From Mycobacterium europaeum (lineage in GTDB: Bacteria; Actinomycetota; Actinomycetes; Mycobacteriales; Mycobacteriaceae), in NCBI RefSeq assembly GCF_002102155.1, contig NZ_LQOU01000064.1, positions 62,001 through 126,000 of the forward strand: a stretch of DNA of 64,000 nucleotides, given 5' to 3'. Position 1 is the first letter of the stretch; each line of letters begins with the position of its first letter. The notes below the pieces were generated by a model that ran no database searches, was not told the DNA's origin, and saw only the letters and a list, made by a program, of their open reading frames with translations. A program made the translations under genes and the position numbers. Shown here in pieces: positions 32,289 through 40,777 of the stretch.

Positions 32289-33365
32289 TCACCCGGGCAG
32301 GTAGAGCCCCTCGCCGGTGATCAACGGCAGGTCCAGCGTCGTGACGATGCCCGGCGGGGCGGCCACCACCGCGGGGATCGCGTTGACCACCCGCATCGCC
32401 GTGGCGACCAGGCCGGCGTGGTTGTGGTCGCCCTTGCGGCTGCTCAGGCAGACGTCCATGGCGTAGGACGGTTCGCCGGTCACCTCGATGCGGTAGGACC
32501 CGCCGGGCTGGGCGGGCTGCGGCCACTCGGGGCACAGGTCCTCGCGCAGCCGGGTGACGTGTTCGAGGACCACGACGGGGTCGCCGTTGACCATGCCGAA
32601 CACCTCGAACCGCAGCGCCGCGGCGCTGCCCTTGGGGATGTGTCCCGACGCGATGTCGAAGTCTTCCGGCGCCGGCACGCGGATGTACTCCTGCGCGACC
32701 GAGTCGAGTGAAACCCCCAGGCCGGCCGCCAGTTGCCGAACCACCGATCCCCACGCCAGGCTGAGCACGCCCGGCTGCAGCAGCATGGGGATCTCGTCGA
32801 GTGGTTTGCCGAAGCCCATCACGTCGAACATGACCGCCGCGCTGTCATAGGTGGCGTAGTCGACGATCTCCATGCAGCGGATCTGCTGGATGTTCTGACA
32901 GGTGCCGGCCAGCGCCAGCGGCAGCAGGTCGTTGGCGAAGCCGGGATCGATCCCGTTGACGAACACGCTCGAATTGCCTTCGCGGGCAGCGTCTTCGATG
33001 GGCTTGATCAACTCCTCGGGAATCACCTCCCACGGATACTGCAAGAACACCGGGCCGCTACCCACGACGTTGATCCCGGCCGCCAGGACGCGCCGGTAGT
33101 CCTCCAGCGCCTCGGGCAACCGGTTGTCGGCCAGCGCGTTGTACACGGCGCACTGCGGCCCGCTGGCCAGCACGGCGTCCAGGTCGGTGCTGGCCAGGAC
33201 GCCGGTCGAATCGGGGAGTCCGGCGAGCTCTGCCGCGTCCTTGCCGGCCTTGGCGTCCGACGACACCCAGACGCCGGTGAGCTCGAACGCCGGGTTGGTG
33301 ATGAGCGCCCGCAGGGCGTGGATACCGACGTTGCCGGTACCCAACTGGACGACGGGTATTGCCAT
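32289..33365 (-). CDS. NAD(P)-dependent amine dehydrogenase / DapB-like oxidoreductase (Rv0926c-like)
   Basis: The 358-residue protein begins MAIPVVQLGTGNVGIHALRAL, a Rossmann nucleotide loop (GTGNVG) as in dihydrodipicolinate reductase, followed by TGVWVSSDAKAGKDAAELAG and a second domain with INVVGSGPVF and ECMEIVDYATYDSA-like sequence. It belongs to the DapB-related family often named 2,4-diaminopentanoate dehydrogenase or NAD(P)H-dependent amine dehydrogenase, common in mycobacterial lipid/steroid loci. It follows the SDR gene by 24 bp and probably shares its promoter. The substrate is unknown. Confidence 0.83.
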   Translation of the reverse strand: MAIPVVQLGTGNVGIHALRALITNPAFELTGVWVSSDAKAGKDAAELAGLPDSTGVLASTDLDAVLASGPQCAVYNALADNRLPEALEDYRRVLAAGINVVGSGPVFLQYPWEVIPEELIKPIEDAAREGNSSVFVNGIDPGFANDLLPLALAGTCQNIQQIRCMEIVDYATYDSAAVMFDVMGFGKPLDEIPMLLQPGVLSLAWGSVVRQLAAGLGVSLDSVAQEYIRVPAPEDFDIASGHIPKGSAAALRFEVFGMVNGDPVVVLEHVTRLREDLCPEWPQPAQPGGSYRIEVTGEPSYAMDVCLSSRKGDHNHAGLVATAMRVVNAIPAVVAAPPGIVTTLDLPLITGEGLYLPG

Positions 33366-33389
33366 GACGGGCTCCTCAGTGGTCGGGGG

Positions 33390-34181
33390 TCACAGATCCG
33401 GGACGGGGATGTCGAGGTTGGGGTAGGTGAGTCCGCCGTCGACCTCCAGCGTCTTACCGGTCAGGAAGCTGCCCGCCGGGGACGCCAAATAAACCGCCGC
33501 GGCCGCGATGTCGACGGGATCACCGAGGCGGCGCATCGGGGTGGCCTTCTCCATCGGCGCGCGCAGCTCGTCGTTGGAGGCCACCACGTCCAGCGCGGAG
33601 GTCAGGATCGACCCCGGCGCGATCGCGTTGACCCGGATGCGGGGGCACAGGTCGAGGGCGGTCAGCCGGGTGTAGTGCGACAGCGCGGCCTTGGCGGTGC
33701 CGTAGGCGGCGAAGCCACGGCCGGCCAGCCGGCCCATGGTGGAGGTGATGTTGATGACGCTGCCGCCGCCGGAGTGCTCGAGCATCAGGGGCACCGCCGC
33801 GACGGTCAGCGCGTGGGCGGTGGCGACGTTGAAGGTGAACGCGTCCTTGAGTTCTTTGGTCGAGGTGGTCAGCAGCGTGTTGGGCATGGTCCCGCCGACG
33901 TTGTTGACGACGATGTCTAGTTTCCCGAAGGCGTCGACGGCCTGGCCGGCCAGCTCCGCGGTCACCTCGGGGTGGGCCAGGTCGGCGGCGACGATGTGCG
34001 CCCGGCGACCGGCGGACCGGACCTGTTCGGCGACGCCTTCTAGTTGCGATTGCGTGCGCGAGGCGATGAGGACATCGGCGCCCGCCTCGGCGAAAGCCAG
34101 CGCGATGGCCGCCCCGAGGCCGCGGCCGGCACCGGTGATGACGGCGACTTTGTCGTCGAGACGAAATCTGTCAAGGATCAT
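33390..34181 (-). CDS. short-chain dehydrogenase/reductase (Rv0927c-like)
   Basis: The 263-residue classical SDR has the cofactor loop TGAGRGLGAAIALAF (TGxxxGxG), NNVGG in place of NNAG, catalytic Ser in NITSTMGRLAG, and YGTAKAALSHY giving the YxxxK pair. The C-terminal GDPVDIAAAAVYLASPAGSFLTGKTLEVDGG is typical of SDRs. GAGAGG lies before the ATG. It heads a two-gene unit with the DapB-like enzyme and has a KstR-type box 71 bp upstream, so a role in sterol or related catabolism is inferred. Confidence 0.88.
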   Translation of the reverse strand: MILDRFRLDDKVAVITGAGRGLGAAIALAFAEAGADVLIASRTQSQLEGVAEQVRSAGRRAHIVAADLAHPEVTAELAGQAVDAFGKLDIVVNNVGGTMPNTLLTTSTKELKDAFTFNVATAHALTVAAVPLMLEHSGGGSVINITSTMGRLAGRGFAAYGTAKAALSHYTRLTALDLCPRIRVNAIAPGSILTSALDVVASNDELRAPMEKATPMRRLGDPVDIAAAAVYLASPAGSFLTGKTLEVDGGLTYPNLDIPVPDL

Positions 34182-34251
34182 TGCGGCCTCTCTTCGCCCA
34201 AGTTGTCAGCCGAAACGGTAGCAAGCCGCGCCGTCTCGGATGCGGCATTTC

Positions 34252-34265
34252 TGGAACAGGTTCTA
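34252..34265. promoter_or_regulatory. KstR-type operator, TGGAACAGGTTCTA
   Basis: The sequence fits the published KstR consensus TNNAACNNGTTNNA at every fixed position. It is 71 bp upstream of the SDR start. KstR represses cholesterol-catabolism genes in mycobacteria. The match is less perfectly palindromic than the one at 51726-51739. Confidence 0.5.
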
Positions 34266-34405
34266 CTTTTGCATATAGTCGGGCGATGTATCGCCGTGCG
34301 GCCCAGGTCGGGGCCCGCCGAACCGGTCGGTCGAAATCGTGTCCGAATTCCGCGCAGCACGGCCTGGCCGCATCCGGCCTCCACTGCGAGAACAATCGCC
34401 CGGCG

Positions 34406-34427
34406 CTAGCCTTAGTCCTGACAGTTT
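34406..34427. promoter_or_regulatory. motif shared by both pstS upstream regions (copy 1)
   Basis: ctagccttagtcctgacag and the next three bases match 15 of 22 bases with 35683-35704 before the second pstS. It lies 64 bp before the TTG start. It may be a RegX3 (phosphate response) site or a promoter core. Confidence 0.35.
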
Positions 34428-34491
34428 GGCCGGCGCGCAGCGGCTAGTGAATGGTGGCGATCATGTTCGATGCTTCCCCGTGGGAATCCTA

Positions 34492-35604
34492 TTGGTTCTG
34501 AAGCGATTCGGCGCTGCGCTCAGTGTCCTGACCGTTGTTGCGCTGGTGGTGGCGGCTTGCGGGACCAACGACAACGCGACGGGTAAAAGCACCGGGTCCG
34601 GTGGGTCGCCGGTCCGGGTGAGCTGTGGTGGGGCGAAGGCGCTGAAGGCCAGCGGGTCGACCGCCCAGGCCAACGCGATGACCCGCTTCATCAAGGCCTT
34701 CGAGCAGGCCTGCCCGGGCCAGACGCTGAACTACACCCCCAACGGGTCGGGCGCCGGGATCGGCGAATTCACCGGCAAACAGACGGATTTCGCGGGGTCG
34801 GACTCGCCGCTGGCTCCCATCGAATACTTCGCGGCGCAGCAACGCTGCGGTTCGCCGGCGTGGAATTTGCCGGTGGTGTTCGGACCGATCGCGATCACCT
34901 ACAACGTCTCGGGGGTGACGTCGCTGAATCTGGACGGCCCGACGGCCGCCAAAATCTTCAAGGGCGCCGTCAGCGTATGGAACGACCCGGCGATTCAGGC
35001 GTTGAACCCCGGCCTCGCGCTTCCCGCCGAGCCCATTCGGGTGATCTTCCGCAGCGATCAGTCCGGTACCACGGACAATTTCCAGAAATATCTGGACTCG
35101 GCCGCCAACGGCGCCTGGGACAACGGCATCGGGAAGACGTTCAAGGGCGGTGTCGGCGAGGGGGCCAAAGGCAACGACGGCACATCGGCGGCGGTCAGGG
35201 CCACCGAGGGGTCGATCACCTATAACGAGTGGTCCTTTGCTCTGGCGCAAAAGGTCAACATGGCCAAGATCATCACGTCGGCCGGTCCGGACGCGGTGGC
35301 GATAGACGCGGGCTCGGTGGGCAAGACGATCGCCGGCGCCGACTTCAGCGAGGAGGGCAACGACCTGGTCGTCGACACCTACTCCTTCTACGAGCCGACC
35401 CGGCCCGGTTCCTACCCGATCGTGCTTGCGACGTATGAGATCGTTTGCTCGAAGTACACCGATCCCCGGGTCGGCGCGGCCGTGAAGGCGTTCCTGCAGA
35501 GCACCATCGGCGCGGGGCAGGACGGTTTGGCGGACAACGGCTACATCCCGGTCCCCGACTCGTTCAAATCCCGGTTGTCGACCGCGATCAACGCCATCTC
35601 GTGA
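34492..35604 (+). CDS. pstS: phosphate-binding lipoprotein PstS (first tandem copy)
   Basis: The 370-residue periplasmic phosphate-binding protein has a lipoprotein signal with the lipobox Cys in VALVVAACGTND. Phosphate-site segments are KASGSTAQANAM, AGSDSPLAP and RSDQSGTTDNF. It captures phosphate for the PstCA channel. The TTG start at 34492 aligns codon by codon with the TTG start of the second copy; the open frame upstream is not protein-like. Sequence is close to M. tuberculosis PstS3 (Rv0928). Compared with copy 2 it is gapless over 370 residues and, by eye, roughly four-fifths identical. Confidence 0.92.
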   Translation: MVLKRFGAALSVLTVVALVVAACGTNDNATGKSTGSGGSPVRVSCGGAKALKASGSTAQANAMTRFIKAFEQACPGQTLNYTPNGSGAGIGEFTGKQTDFAGSDSPLAPIEYFAAQQRCGSPAWNLPVVFGPIAITYNVSGVTSLNLDGPTAAKIFKGAVSVWNDPAIQALNPGLALPAEPIRVIFRSDQSGTTDNFQKYLDSAANGAWDNGIGKTFKGGVGEGAKGNDGTSAAVRATEGSITYNEWSFALAQKVNMAKIITSAGPDAVAIDAGSVGKTIAGADFSEEGNDLVVDTYSFYEPTRPGSYPIVLATYEIVCSKYTDPRVGAAVKAFLQSTIGAGQDGLADNGYIPVPDSFKSRLSTAINAIS

Positions 35605-35682
35605 GCTTCTCGCAACGGCCTGCGGCCCACCGCAAAGGCATCGCTGGCCAGCGATAATCGGCCGACGGCAATTTGCCCCGCG

Positions 35683-35704
35683 TTAACCTTCGTGCTGTTA
35701 GCTT
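35683..35704. promoter_or_regulatory. motif shared by both pstS upstream regions (copy 2)
   Basis: ttaaccttcgtgctgttag plus three bases lies 85 bp before the second pstS TTG start. It carries GTTAAC and GTTAGC half-motifs reminiscent of phosphate boxes. It suggests the second pstS has its own regulated promoter. Confidence 0.35.
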
Positions 35705-35789
35705 CCTTGCTGCGAGAGACGGCTGACCGCTCGACAGCGGCCAGGAGAACGTCGCCAATCGAGCTTCATCCCTACCGTTAGGAAGTGAC

Positions 35790-36902
35790 TTGAAACTCAA
35801 CCGATTCGGTGCCGCGCTGAGCGTCGTGACCGCTGGTGCGCTGGTGTTGTCGGGCTGCGGAAGTGACAACAACGCCAGCAGCGGAAGCGCGACCAGCGGT
35901 TCGTCGGCGGGCAAGGTCAGCTGTGGCGGGAAGAAGACGTTGAAGGCCAGCGGGTCGACCGCCCAGGCCAACGCGATGACCCGGTTCGTCAACGCCTTCG
36001 AACAGGCCTGCCCCGGTCAGACGCTGAACTACACGGCCAACGGCTCAGGGGCGGGCATCAGCGAATTCAGCGGCAAGCAAACCGATTTCGGTGGCTCGGA
36101 CTCGCCCCTTGCCCCCAAGGAATACGCTGCCGCGCAGCAGCGCTGCGGCTCGCCGGCATGGAATCTGCCGGTCGTGTTCGGTCCGATCGCCATCACCTAC
36201 AACGTCAAGGGCCTGAGTTCGCTGAGCGTCGACGGTCCGACGGCGGCGAAGATCTTCAACGGCGCCATCAAGACCTGGAATGACCCGGCCATCGCGGCGC
36301 TCAACCCCGGTGTCGCGCTGCCCGCCGAGCCGATCCACGTGGTGTTCCGCAACGACGAATCCGGCACCACGGACAACTTCCAGGAGTACCTCGACGCCGC
36401 CTCCGACGGCGCGTGGGGCAAGGGCGCCGGCAAGACGTTCAAGGGCGGCGTCGGCGAGGGCGCCAAGGGCAACGACGGCACGTCGGCGGCGATCAAGGCC
36501 ACCGAAGGGTCCATCACCTACAACGAGTGGTCGTTCGCCAAAGCTCAGAAGCTCAACATGGCCAAGGTCATCACGTCGGCCGGCCCGGACGCGGTGGCGA
36601 TCAGCTCGGAGTCGGTCGGCAAAACGATTTCCGGGGCCAAGATCAGCGGCCAGGGCAACGACCTGGTCCTCGACACGCTCTCCTTCTACAAGCCGACCCA
36701 GCCGGGGTCCTACCCGATCGTGCTGGCGACGTACGAGATCGTATGCTCCAAGTACCCCGATGCCCAGGTCGGCACCGCGGTGAAGGCGTTCCTGGAAAGT
36801 ACGATCGGTGCGGGGCAAAGTGGCCTGGCCGACAATGGGTACATCCCCATCCCGGATTCGTTCAAGTCGAGACTGTCGGCCGCAATCAACGCCATCACGT
36901 GA
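35790..36902 (+). CDS. pstS: phosphate-binding lipoprotein PstS (second tandem copy, PstS3-like)
   Basis: The 370-residue lipoprotein (MKLNRFGAALSVVTAGALVL, lipobox Cys in LSGCGSDNN) has the same ligand loops as copy 1, KASGSTAQANAM, GGSDSPLAP and RNDESGTTDNF. The opening MKLNRFGAA is the one I recall for M. tuberculosis PstS3, so this is probably the orthologous copy. AGGAAG precedes the TTG start. It is followed by pstC 6 bp downstream, so it should form the operon core. Two adjacent substrate-binding proteins on one permease may allow different affinities or regulation. Confidence 0.93.
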   Translation: MKLNRFGAALSVVTAGALVLSGCGSDNNASSGSATSGSSAGKVSCGGKKTLKASGSTAQANAMTRFVNAFEQACPGQTLNYTANGSGAGISEFSGKQTDFGGSDSPLAPKEYAAAQQRCGSPAWNLPVVFGPIAITYNVKGLSSLSVDGPTAAKIFNGAIKTWNDPAIAALNPGVALPAEPIHVVFRNDESGTTDNFQEYLDAASDGAWGKGAGKTFKGGVGEGAKGNDGTSAAIKATEGSITYNEWSFAKAQKLNMAKVITSAGPDAVAISSESVGKTISGAKISGQGNDLVLDTLSFYKPTQPGSYPIVLATYEIVCSKYPDAQVGTAVKAFLESTIGAGQSGLADNGYIPIPDSFKSRLSAAINAIT

Positions 36903-36908
36903 TCTGAG

Positions 36909-37907
36909 GTGGTCGTGACCCGTGGAGCGGTAGCCAGCCCGTCGACCCCGCAAAAGCCCGAGCTGAAGACGCTGGGTGCGCCTTCGGCTCGGCGGGGCGA
37001 CCAGTTGTTCAAACTGCTGGCTGCCGCTGCCGGGTCGACGATCGTCGTCGCGATCCTGCTGATCGCCGCGTTCCTGCTGATTCGTGCCGTTCCGTCGTTG
37101 CGGGCCAACCACGCGAACTTCTTCACCAGCGCGCAGTTCAGCACCACCGACCCGGCGAAGCTCGAGTTCGGCATCCGCGACCTGTTGATGGTGACCGTCC
37201 TCAGTTCGCTCACCGCACTGGTGGTGGCGGTGCCGGTCGCGGTCGGGATCGCGGTGTTCCTCACCCAGTACGCGCCCAAGCGGCTGGCCCGCCCGTTCGG
37301 GGCGATCGTGGACCTGCTGGCCGCGGTGCCCTCCATCATCTTCGGGTTGTGGGGCATCTTCGTGCTGGCGCCCAACATCGAGCCCGTCGCGGCGTTCCTC
37401 AACCGCAACCTGGGCTGGTTTTTCCTGTTCAAGCAGGGCAACGTGTCACTGGCCGGCGGCGGCACCATCTTCACCGCCGGCATCGTGCTGTCGGCGATGA
37501 TCCTGCCGATCATCACGTCGGTCTCGCGTGAGGTGTTCCGGCAGACCCCGCACATGCAGATGGAGGCGGCGCAGGCGCTGGGCGCCACCAAGTGGGAGGT
37601 GGTGCGGATGACCGTGCTGCCGTTCGGCCGCAGCGGTGTCATCGCGGCGTCGATGCTGGGGCTGGGCCGCGCGCTGGGCGAGACCGTGGCGGTGCTGATC
37701 ATCTTGCGCTCCGCCGCGCGCCCGGGGAGTTGGTCGCTGTTCGACGGCGGGTACACGTTCGCCTCGAAGATCGCCTCGGCGGCAGCCGAATTCAGCGCAC
37801 CACTGCCCACCGGGGCCTACATCGCCGCGGGATTCGCGTTGTTCGTCCTGACCTTCGTCGTCAACGCCCTGGCCCGCGCCATCGCCGGCGGCAAGGTCAA
37901 CGGATGA
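36909..37907 (+). CDS. pstC: phosphate ABC transporter permease PstC (PstC2-like)
   Basis: The 332-residue inner-membrane permease has six hydrophobic segments (first at about 38-60). The conserved EAA-type loop that contacts the ATPase is visible in MQMEAAQALGATKWEVVRM TVLP, and the sequence FGIRDLLMVTVLSSLTALVVA is typical of PstC. It pairs with PstA. Start: GTG at 36909, 6 bp after the pstS stop; a second GTG six bases on is possible. The stop overlaps pstA (ATGA). Confidence 0.92.
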   Translation: MVVTRGAVASPSTPQKPELKTLGAPSARRGDQLFKLLAAAAGSTIVVAILLIAAFLLIRAVPSLRANHANFFTSAQFSTTDPAKLEFGIRDLLMVTVLSSLTALVVAVPVAVGIAVFLTQYAPKRLARPFGAIVDLLAAVPSIIFGLWGIFVLAPNIEPVAAFLNRNLGWFFLFKQGNVSLAGGGTIFTAGIVLSAMILPIITSVSREVFRQTPHMQMEAAQALGATKWEVVRMTVLPFGRSGVIAASMLGLGRALGETVAVLIILRSAARPGSWSLFDGGYTFASKIASAAAEFSAPLPTGAYIAAGFALFVLTFVVNALARAIAGGKVNG

Positions 37908-38812
37908 GCTCCACGGTGGAAACGTTTGACCGGCCGGTCAAAGCCCAGGCCTTCCGGCCCGTCAGCATCCGGCGCCGGCTGACGAACAACGCCGCGACCA
38001 TCTTCTTCGTCACCTCGTTCCTCGTCGCGCTGGTGCCGCTGGTCTGGGTGCTGTCGGTCGTGGTGGCCCGGGGTTGGTACGCGGTCACCCGGTCGACGTG
38101 GTGGACCCACTCGCTGCGCGGGATTCTGCCGGAGCAATTCGCCGGCGGCGTGTACCACGCGCTGTACGGAACCGTGGTGCAGGCGGGCGTGGCCGCCCTG
38201 ATGTCCGTCCCGCTGGGTTTGATGACCGCGGTCTTCTTGGTGGAATACGGTTCCGGCCGGCTGGTGCGTCTGACGACGTTCATGGTGGACGTGCTCGCCG
38301 GGGTGCCCTCGATCGTGGCGGCGCTGTTCATCTTCACTCTGTGGATAGCCACCCTGGGATTCCAGCAGAGCTCGTTCGCCGTGTCGCTGGCGCTGGTCCT
38401 GCTGATGCTGCCGGTGGTGGTGCGGTCCGCGGAGGAGATGCTCCGGCTGGTGCCCGACGATCTGCGGGAGGCCAGTTACGCGCTCGGGGTGACCAAATGG
38501 AAGACCATCGTGCGAATCGTGTTCCCGATCGCGATGCCCGGCATCGTCTCCGGAATCCTGTTGTCGGTCGCGCGGGTGATCGGCGAGACGGCCCCGGTGC
38601 TGGTGCTGGTCGGCTACAGCCGGTCGATCAACACCGACATCTTCCACGGCAACATGGCCTCGCTGCCGCTGCTGATCTACACCGAGCTCACCAATCCCGA
38701 GCACGCCGGCTTCCAGCGCATCTGGGGTGCGGCCCTGAGCCTGATCATCATCGTCGCCGTGATCAACCTGACCGCGGGGGCCACCCGCTTCTTCTCGACC
38801 CGCAGGCGCTGA
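37904..38812 (+). CDS. pstA: phosphate ABC transporter permease PstA (PstA1-like)
   Basis: The 302-residue permease has about six membrane helices and the EAA-loop equivalent LREASYALGVTKWKTIVRIVFP. It begins MSSTVETFDRPVKAQAFRPV. PstC and PstA form the channel for inorganic phosphate. The ATG overlaps the pstC stop. No pstB ATPase gene follows: the next gene is ku on the opposite strand, as in M. tuberculosis after rearrangement of the pst2 region. The ATPase must be supplied from elsewhere, for example PhoT. Confidence 0.92.
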   Translation: MSSTVETFDRPVKAQAFRPVSIRRRLTNNAATIFFVTSFLVALVPLVWVLSVVVARGWYAVTRSTWWTHSLRGILPEQFAGGVYHALYGTVVQAGVAALMSVPLGLMTAVFLVEYGSGRLVRLTTFMVDVLAGVPSIVAALFIFTLWIATLGFQQSSFAVSLALVLLMLPVVVRSAEEMLRLVPDDLREASYALGVTKWKTIVRIVFPIAMPGIVSGILLSVARVIGETAPVLVLVGYSRSINTDIFHGNMASLPLLIYTELTNPEHAGFQRIWGAALSLIIIVAVINLTAGATRFFSTRRR

Positions 38813-38831
38813 GCGCGCGCGGGGCCACGCG

Positions 38832-39740
38832 TCACGCTTTCGATGCCGCCTTCTTGGCCGGTGCCTTCTTCGCGGTGATCTTTTTCGCTGTCGTCTTCCT
38901 CGCGGCCGTCTTCTTGGCCGGTGCCTTCTTGGCCGTAGCCTTGCCGTCGCCGGAGCGCGCCTTGACGCTGGCTTCCAGCTTGGCCAGCAGGTCGGAGACG
39001 TCCTCGGTCTCGTCGAGTTCCTTCGGTTGCTCCTCGGTGGTAAAGGCCTCGCCACCTTCGAGTTTCGCGTCGATCAGCTCCTGCAGCTGCTCCTGGTAGG
39101 TGTCGTGGTAGCGGTCGGGATTGAAGTCCTCGGCCATCGACTCCACGACCTGGCCGGCCATCTTCAGTTCGGCGGGCTTGATCTCGACCTCCTTGTCGAG
39201 CACCGGAAAGTCGGGGTCGCGGATCTCGTCGGGCCACAGCAGGGTGTGCACCATCATCACGTCCCGCTTGCCGAAGTCCTTGACGCGCAACGCCGCCAGC
39301 CGCGTCTTGTTGCGCAGCGTGAAGTGGACGATCGCCATCCGATCGGTCTCGGCGAGTGTCTTTGCAAGCAGCACATAGGATTTCGACGACTTGGAATCCG
39401 GTTCCAGGAAGTAGCTACGGTCGAACAGCATCGGGTCGACCTCCTCGGCGGGAACGAACTCCAGCACCTCGATCTCGCGGCTGCGTTCCTCGGGCAAGGT
39501 GGAGATGTCGTCGTCGGTGATGATGACCATCTGGCCGTCGTCGGATTCGAACGCCCGGGCGATGTCGCGGTATTCGACGACCTCGCCGTCCAACTCGCAG
39601 ACGCGTTGGTACCGGATGCGGCCGTTGTCCTTGGCGTGCACCTGATGAAACTTGATGTCGTGGTCCTGGGTGGCGCTGTACACCTTGACCGGGACGTTGA
39701 CCAGCCCGAACGCGATCGAGCCCTTCCAGATGGAGCGCAT
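38832..39740 (-). CDS. ku: NHEJ DNA end-binding protein Ku, with Lys/Ala-rich tail
   Basis: The 302-residue protein starts MRSIWKGSIAFGLVNVPVKVY, the canonical bacterial Ku opening, with a conserved core through about residue 255 (FLEPDSKSSKSYVLLAKTL, MVHTLLWPDEIRDPDFP). It forms a ring dimer on double-strand ends and recruits LigD. Residues about 265-302 are a run of AKK/APAKK-type repeats, which the 273-residue M. tuberculosis Ku lacks as I remember it; such basic tails in other bacterial Kus assist DNA binding. A start 18 nt upstream (MGILTY) is less likely. Here ku is separated from ligD by a 5-kb operon. Confidence 0.94.
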   Translation of the reverse strand: MRSIWKGSIAFGLVNVPVKVYSATQDHDIKFHQVHAKDNGRIRYQRVCELDGEVVEYRDIARAFESDDGQMVIITDDDISTLPEERSREIEVLEFVPAEEVDPMLFDRSYFLEPDSKSSKSYVLLAKTLAETDRMAIVHFTLRNKTRLAALRVKDFGKRDVMMVHTLLWPDEIRDPDFPVLDKEVEIKPAELKMAGQVVESMAEDFNPDRYHDTYQEQLQELIDAKLEGGEAFTTEEQPKELDETEDVSDLLAKLEASVKARSGDGKATAKKAPAKKTAARKTTAKKITAKKAPAKKAASKA

Positions 39741-39850
39741 GTAAGTCAGTATGCCCATACCGCCGCCGGGAAAACAGCATGACAGGCGCGTGAGCTGGGG
39801 CTGTGCGGCTTCGCGGCAGACCGCGGTGTGCCGGGTTCGCCGGCGTCGTG

Positions 39851-40777
39851 CTACCCGAAAGCGCCGCTGGCGGAGGTCAATTGAGCCCGCAGGGCAGCCC
39901 GATCGGGCAGATCGGCTCCGGGGCGGGCGACCGTCAATGCCGACGCGGCGCTCGCGGTCCACAGGGCGGCAGTGAGCGCGTCGGGTTCGATCCGGGCGAG
40001 GGTGGCCCTCCGGTCGGCGCCCAGCAGGTTCATCTCCCACAACGAGTCGAGCAGGCCGACCATGAACGCGTCACCGGCGCCTACGGTGTCGACCACCCTG
40101 GCCGGTTTCGCCGCGACCTGGACCTCGCCGGCCGCGCAGAACGCCCGCGAACCGCGTTCCCCCATCGTCACCGCGACGACCGCGGGTCCCAAACCCAACC
40201 ACGCCCTGGCCGTCTGCTCGGGCTCGTGATCGGGCTCGATGGAGCGCAGGTCCTCGTCGCTGACCTTGACGACGTCGCTGCGCTCGACCAGGCGCTCGAT
40301 CCGCGCACGGGCCAAAGCGGGGTCGGCGGTCAGCGACGGGCGCACGTTCGGGTCGAAGGTGACCGTGGCGGAAACGCGGTAGGTGTCGATCAACGCCGCG
40401 ACCGCCAGGCAGCCCGGCTCGCGCGTGGCGGCGATGGACCCGGTGTGCACGAACAGCGGCGGCGGAATCTCGGGTGTCCCGGAGAGTCGCCAGTCCAGAT
40501 TGAACACGTAGTCGGCCGAGCCGTCCTCGCCGATCGTCGCTACGGCCGTCGGTGTCTGGCCGGCCGCGACGCTACCCGAAACCAGCCGTGCGCCAGCAGC
40601 TTTCACGTACTCGGCGATGCGCCGGCCGTGCGGGTCGTCGGCGATGTGAGTCAGAAAGTCGACTTCACGGCCCAAGCGTGCGAGTCCGACGGCGACGTTG
40701 AGCGGGCTGCCACCCACATGCTCCTCGCCGTCGACGATATCGATCAGCGACTCGCCGATCACCAGTCCGCGGGTCAC
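39851..40777 (-). CDS. PfkB-family carbohydrate kinase
   Basis: The 308-residue ribokinase-like kinase has the N-terminal signature VGGSPLNVAVGLARLG and the C-terminal DTVGAGDAFMVGLL with the catalytic Asp. Family members phosphorylate fructose, ribose, mannose-type ketoses or similar sugars with ATP. The GTG start overlaps the stop of the preceding mannitol-dehydrogenase gene by 4 nt (GTGA), so it is translationally coupled. Following two polyol dehydrogenases it most likely phosphorylates the ketose they form, such as fructose or xylulose. It is the last gene of the four-gene operon. Confidence 0.87.
   Translation of the reverse strand: MTRGLVIGESLIDIVDGEEHVGGSPLNVAVGLARLGREVDFLTHIADDPHGRRIAEYVKAAGARLVSGSVAAGQTPTAVATIGEDGSADYVFNLDWRLSGTPEIPPPLFVHTGSIAATREPGCLAVAALIDTYRVSATVTFDPNVRPSLTADPALARARIERLVERSDVVKVSDEDLRSIEPDHEPEQTARAWLGLGPAVVAVTMGERGSRAFCAAGEVQVAAKPARVVDTVGAGDAFMVGLLDSLWEMNLLGADRRATLARIEPDALTAALWTASAASALTVARPGADLPDRAALRAQLTSASGAFG

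Larger units (their letters stand above)
34182..34491. other. 310-bp divergent spacer between SDR and pstS genes
   Basis: No gene is supported here. The spacer holds a KstR-type box on the SDR side and, on the pstS side, a 22-nt motif (34406-34427) also found before the second pstS. Confidence 0.5.

Noticed and set aside
34171..34395. Small minus-strand open frame in the SDR-pstS spacer
   Set aside because: Overlaps the SDR start and control sites, and its sequence is Arg/Pro-rich and unlike any protein family.
39741..39758. Start of ku at 39758 (MGILTY)
   Set aside because: The canonical bacterial Ku opening is M-x-S/A-I-W-x-G, so the ATG at 39740 was kept.
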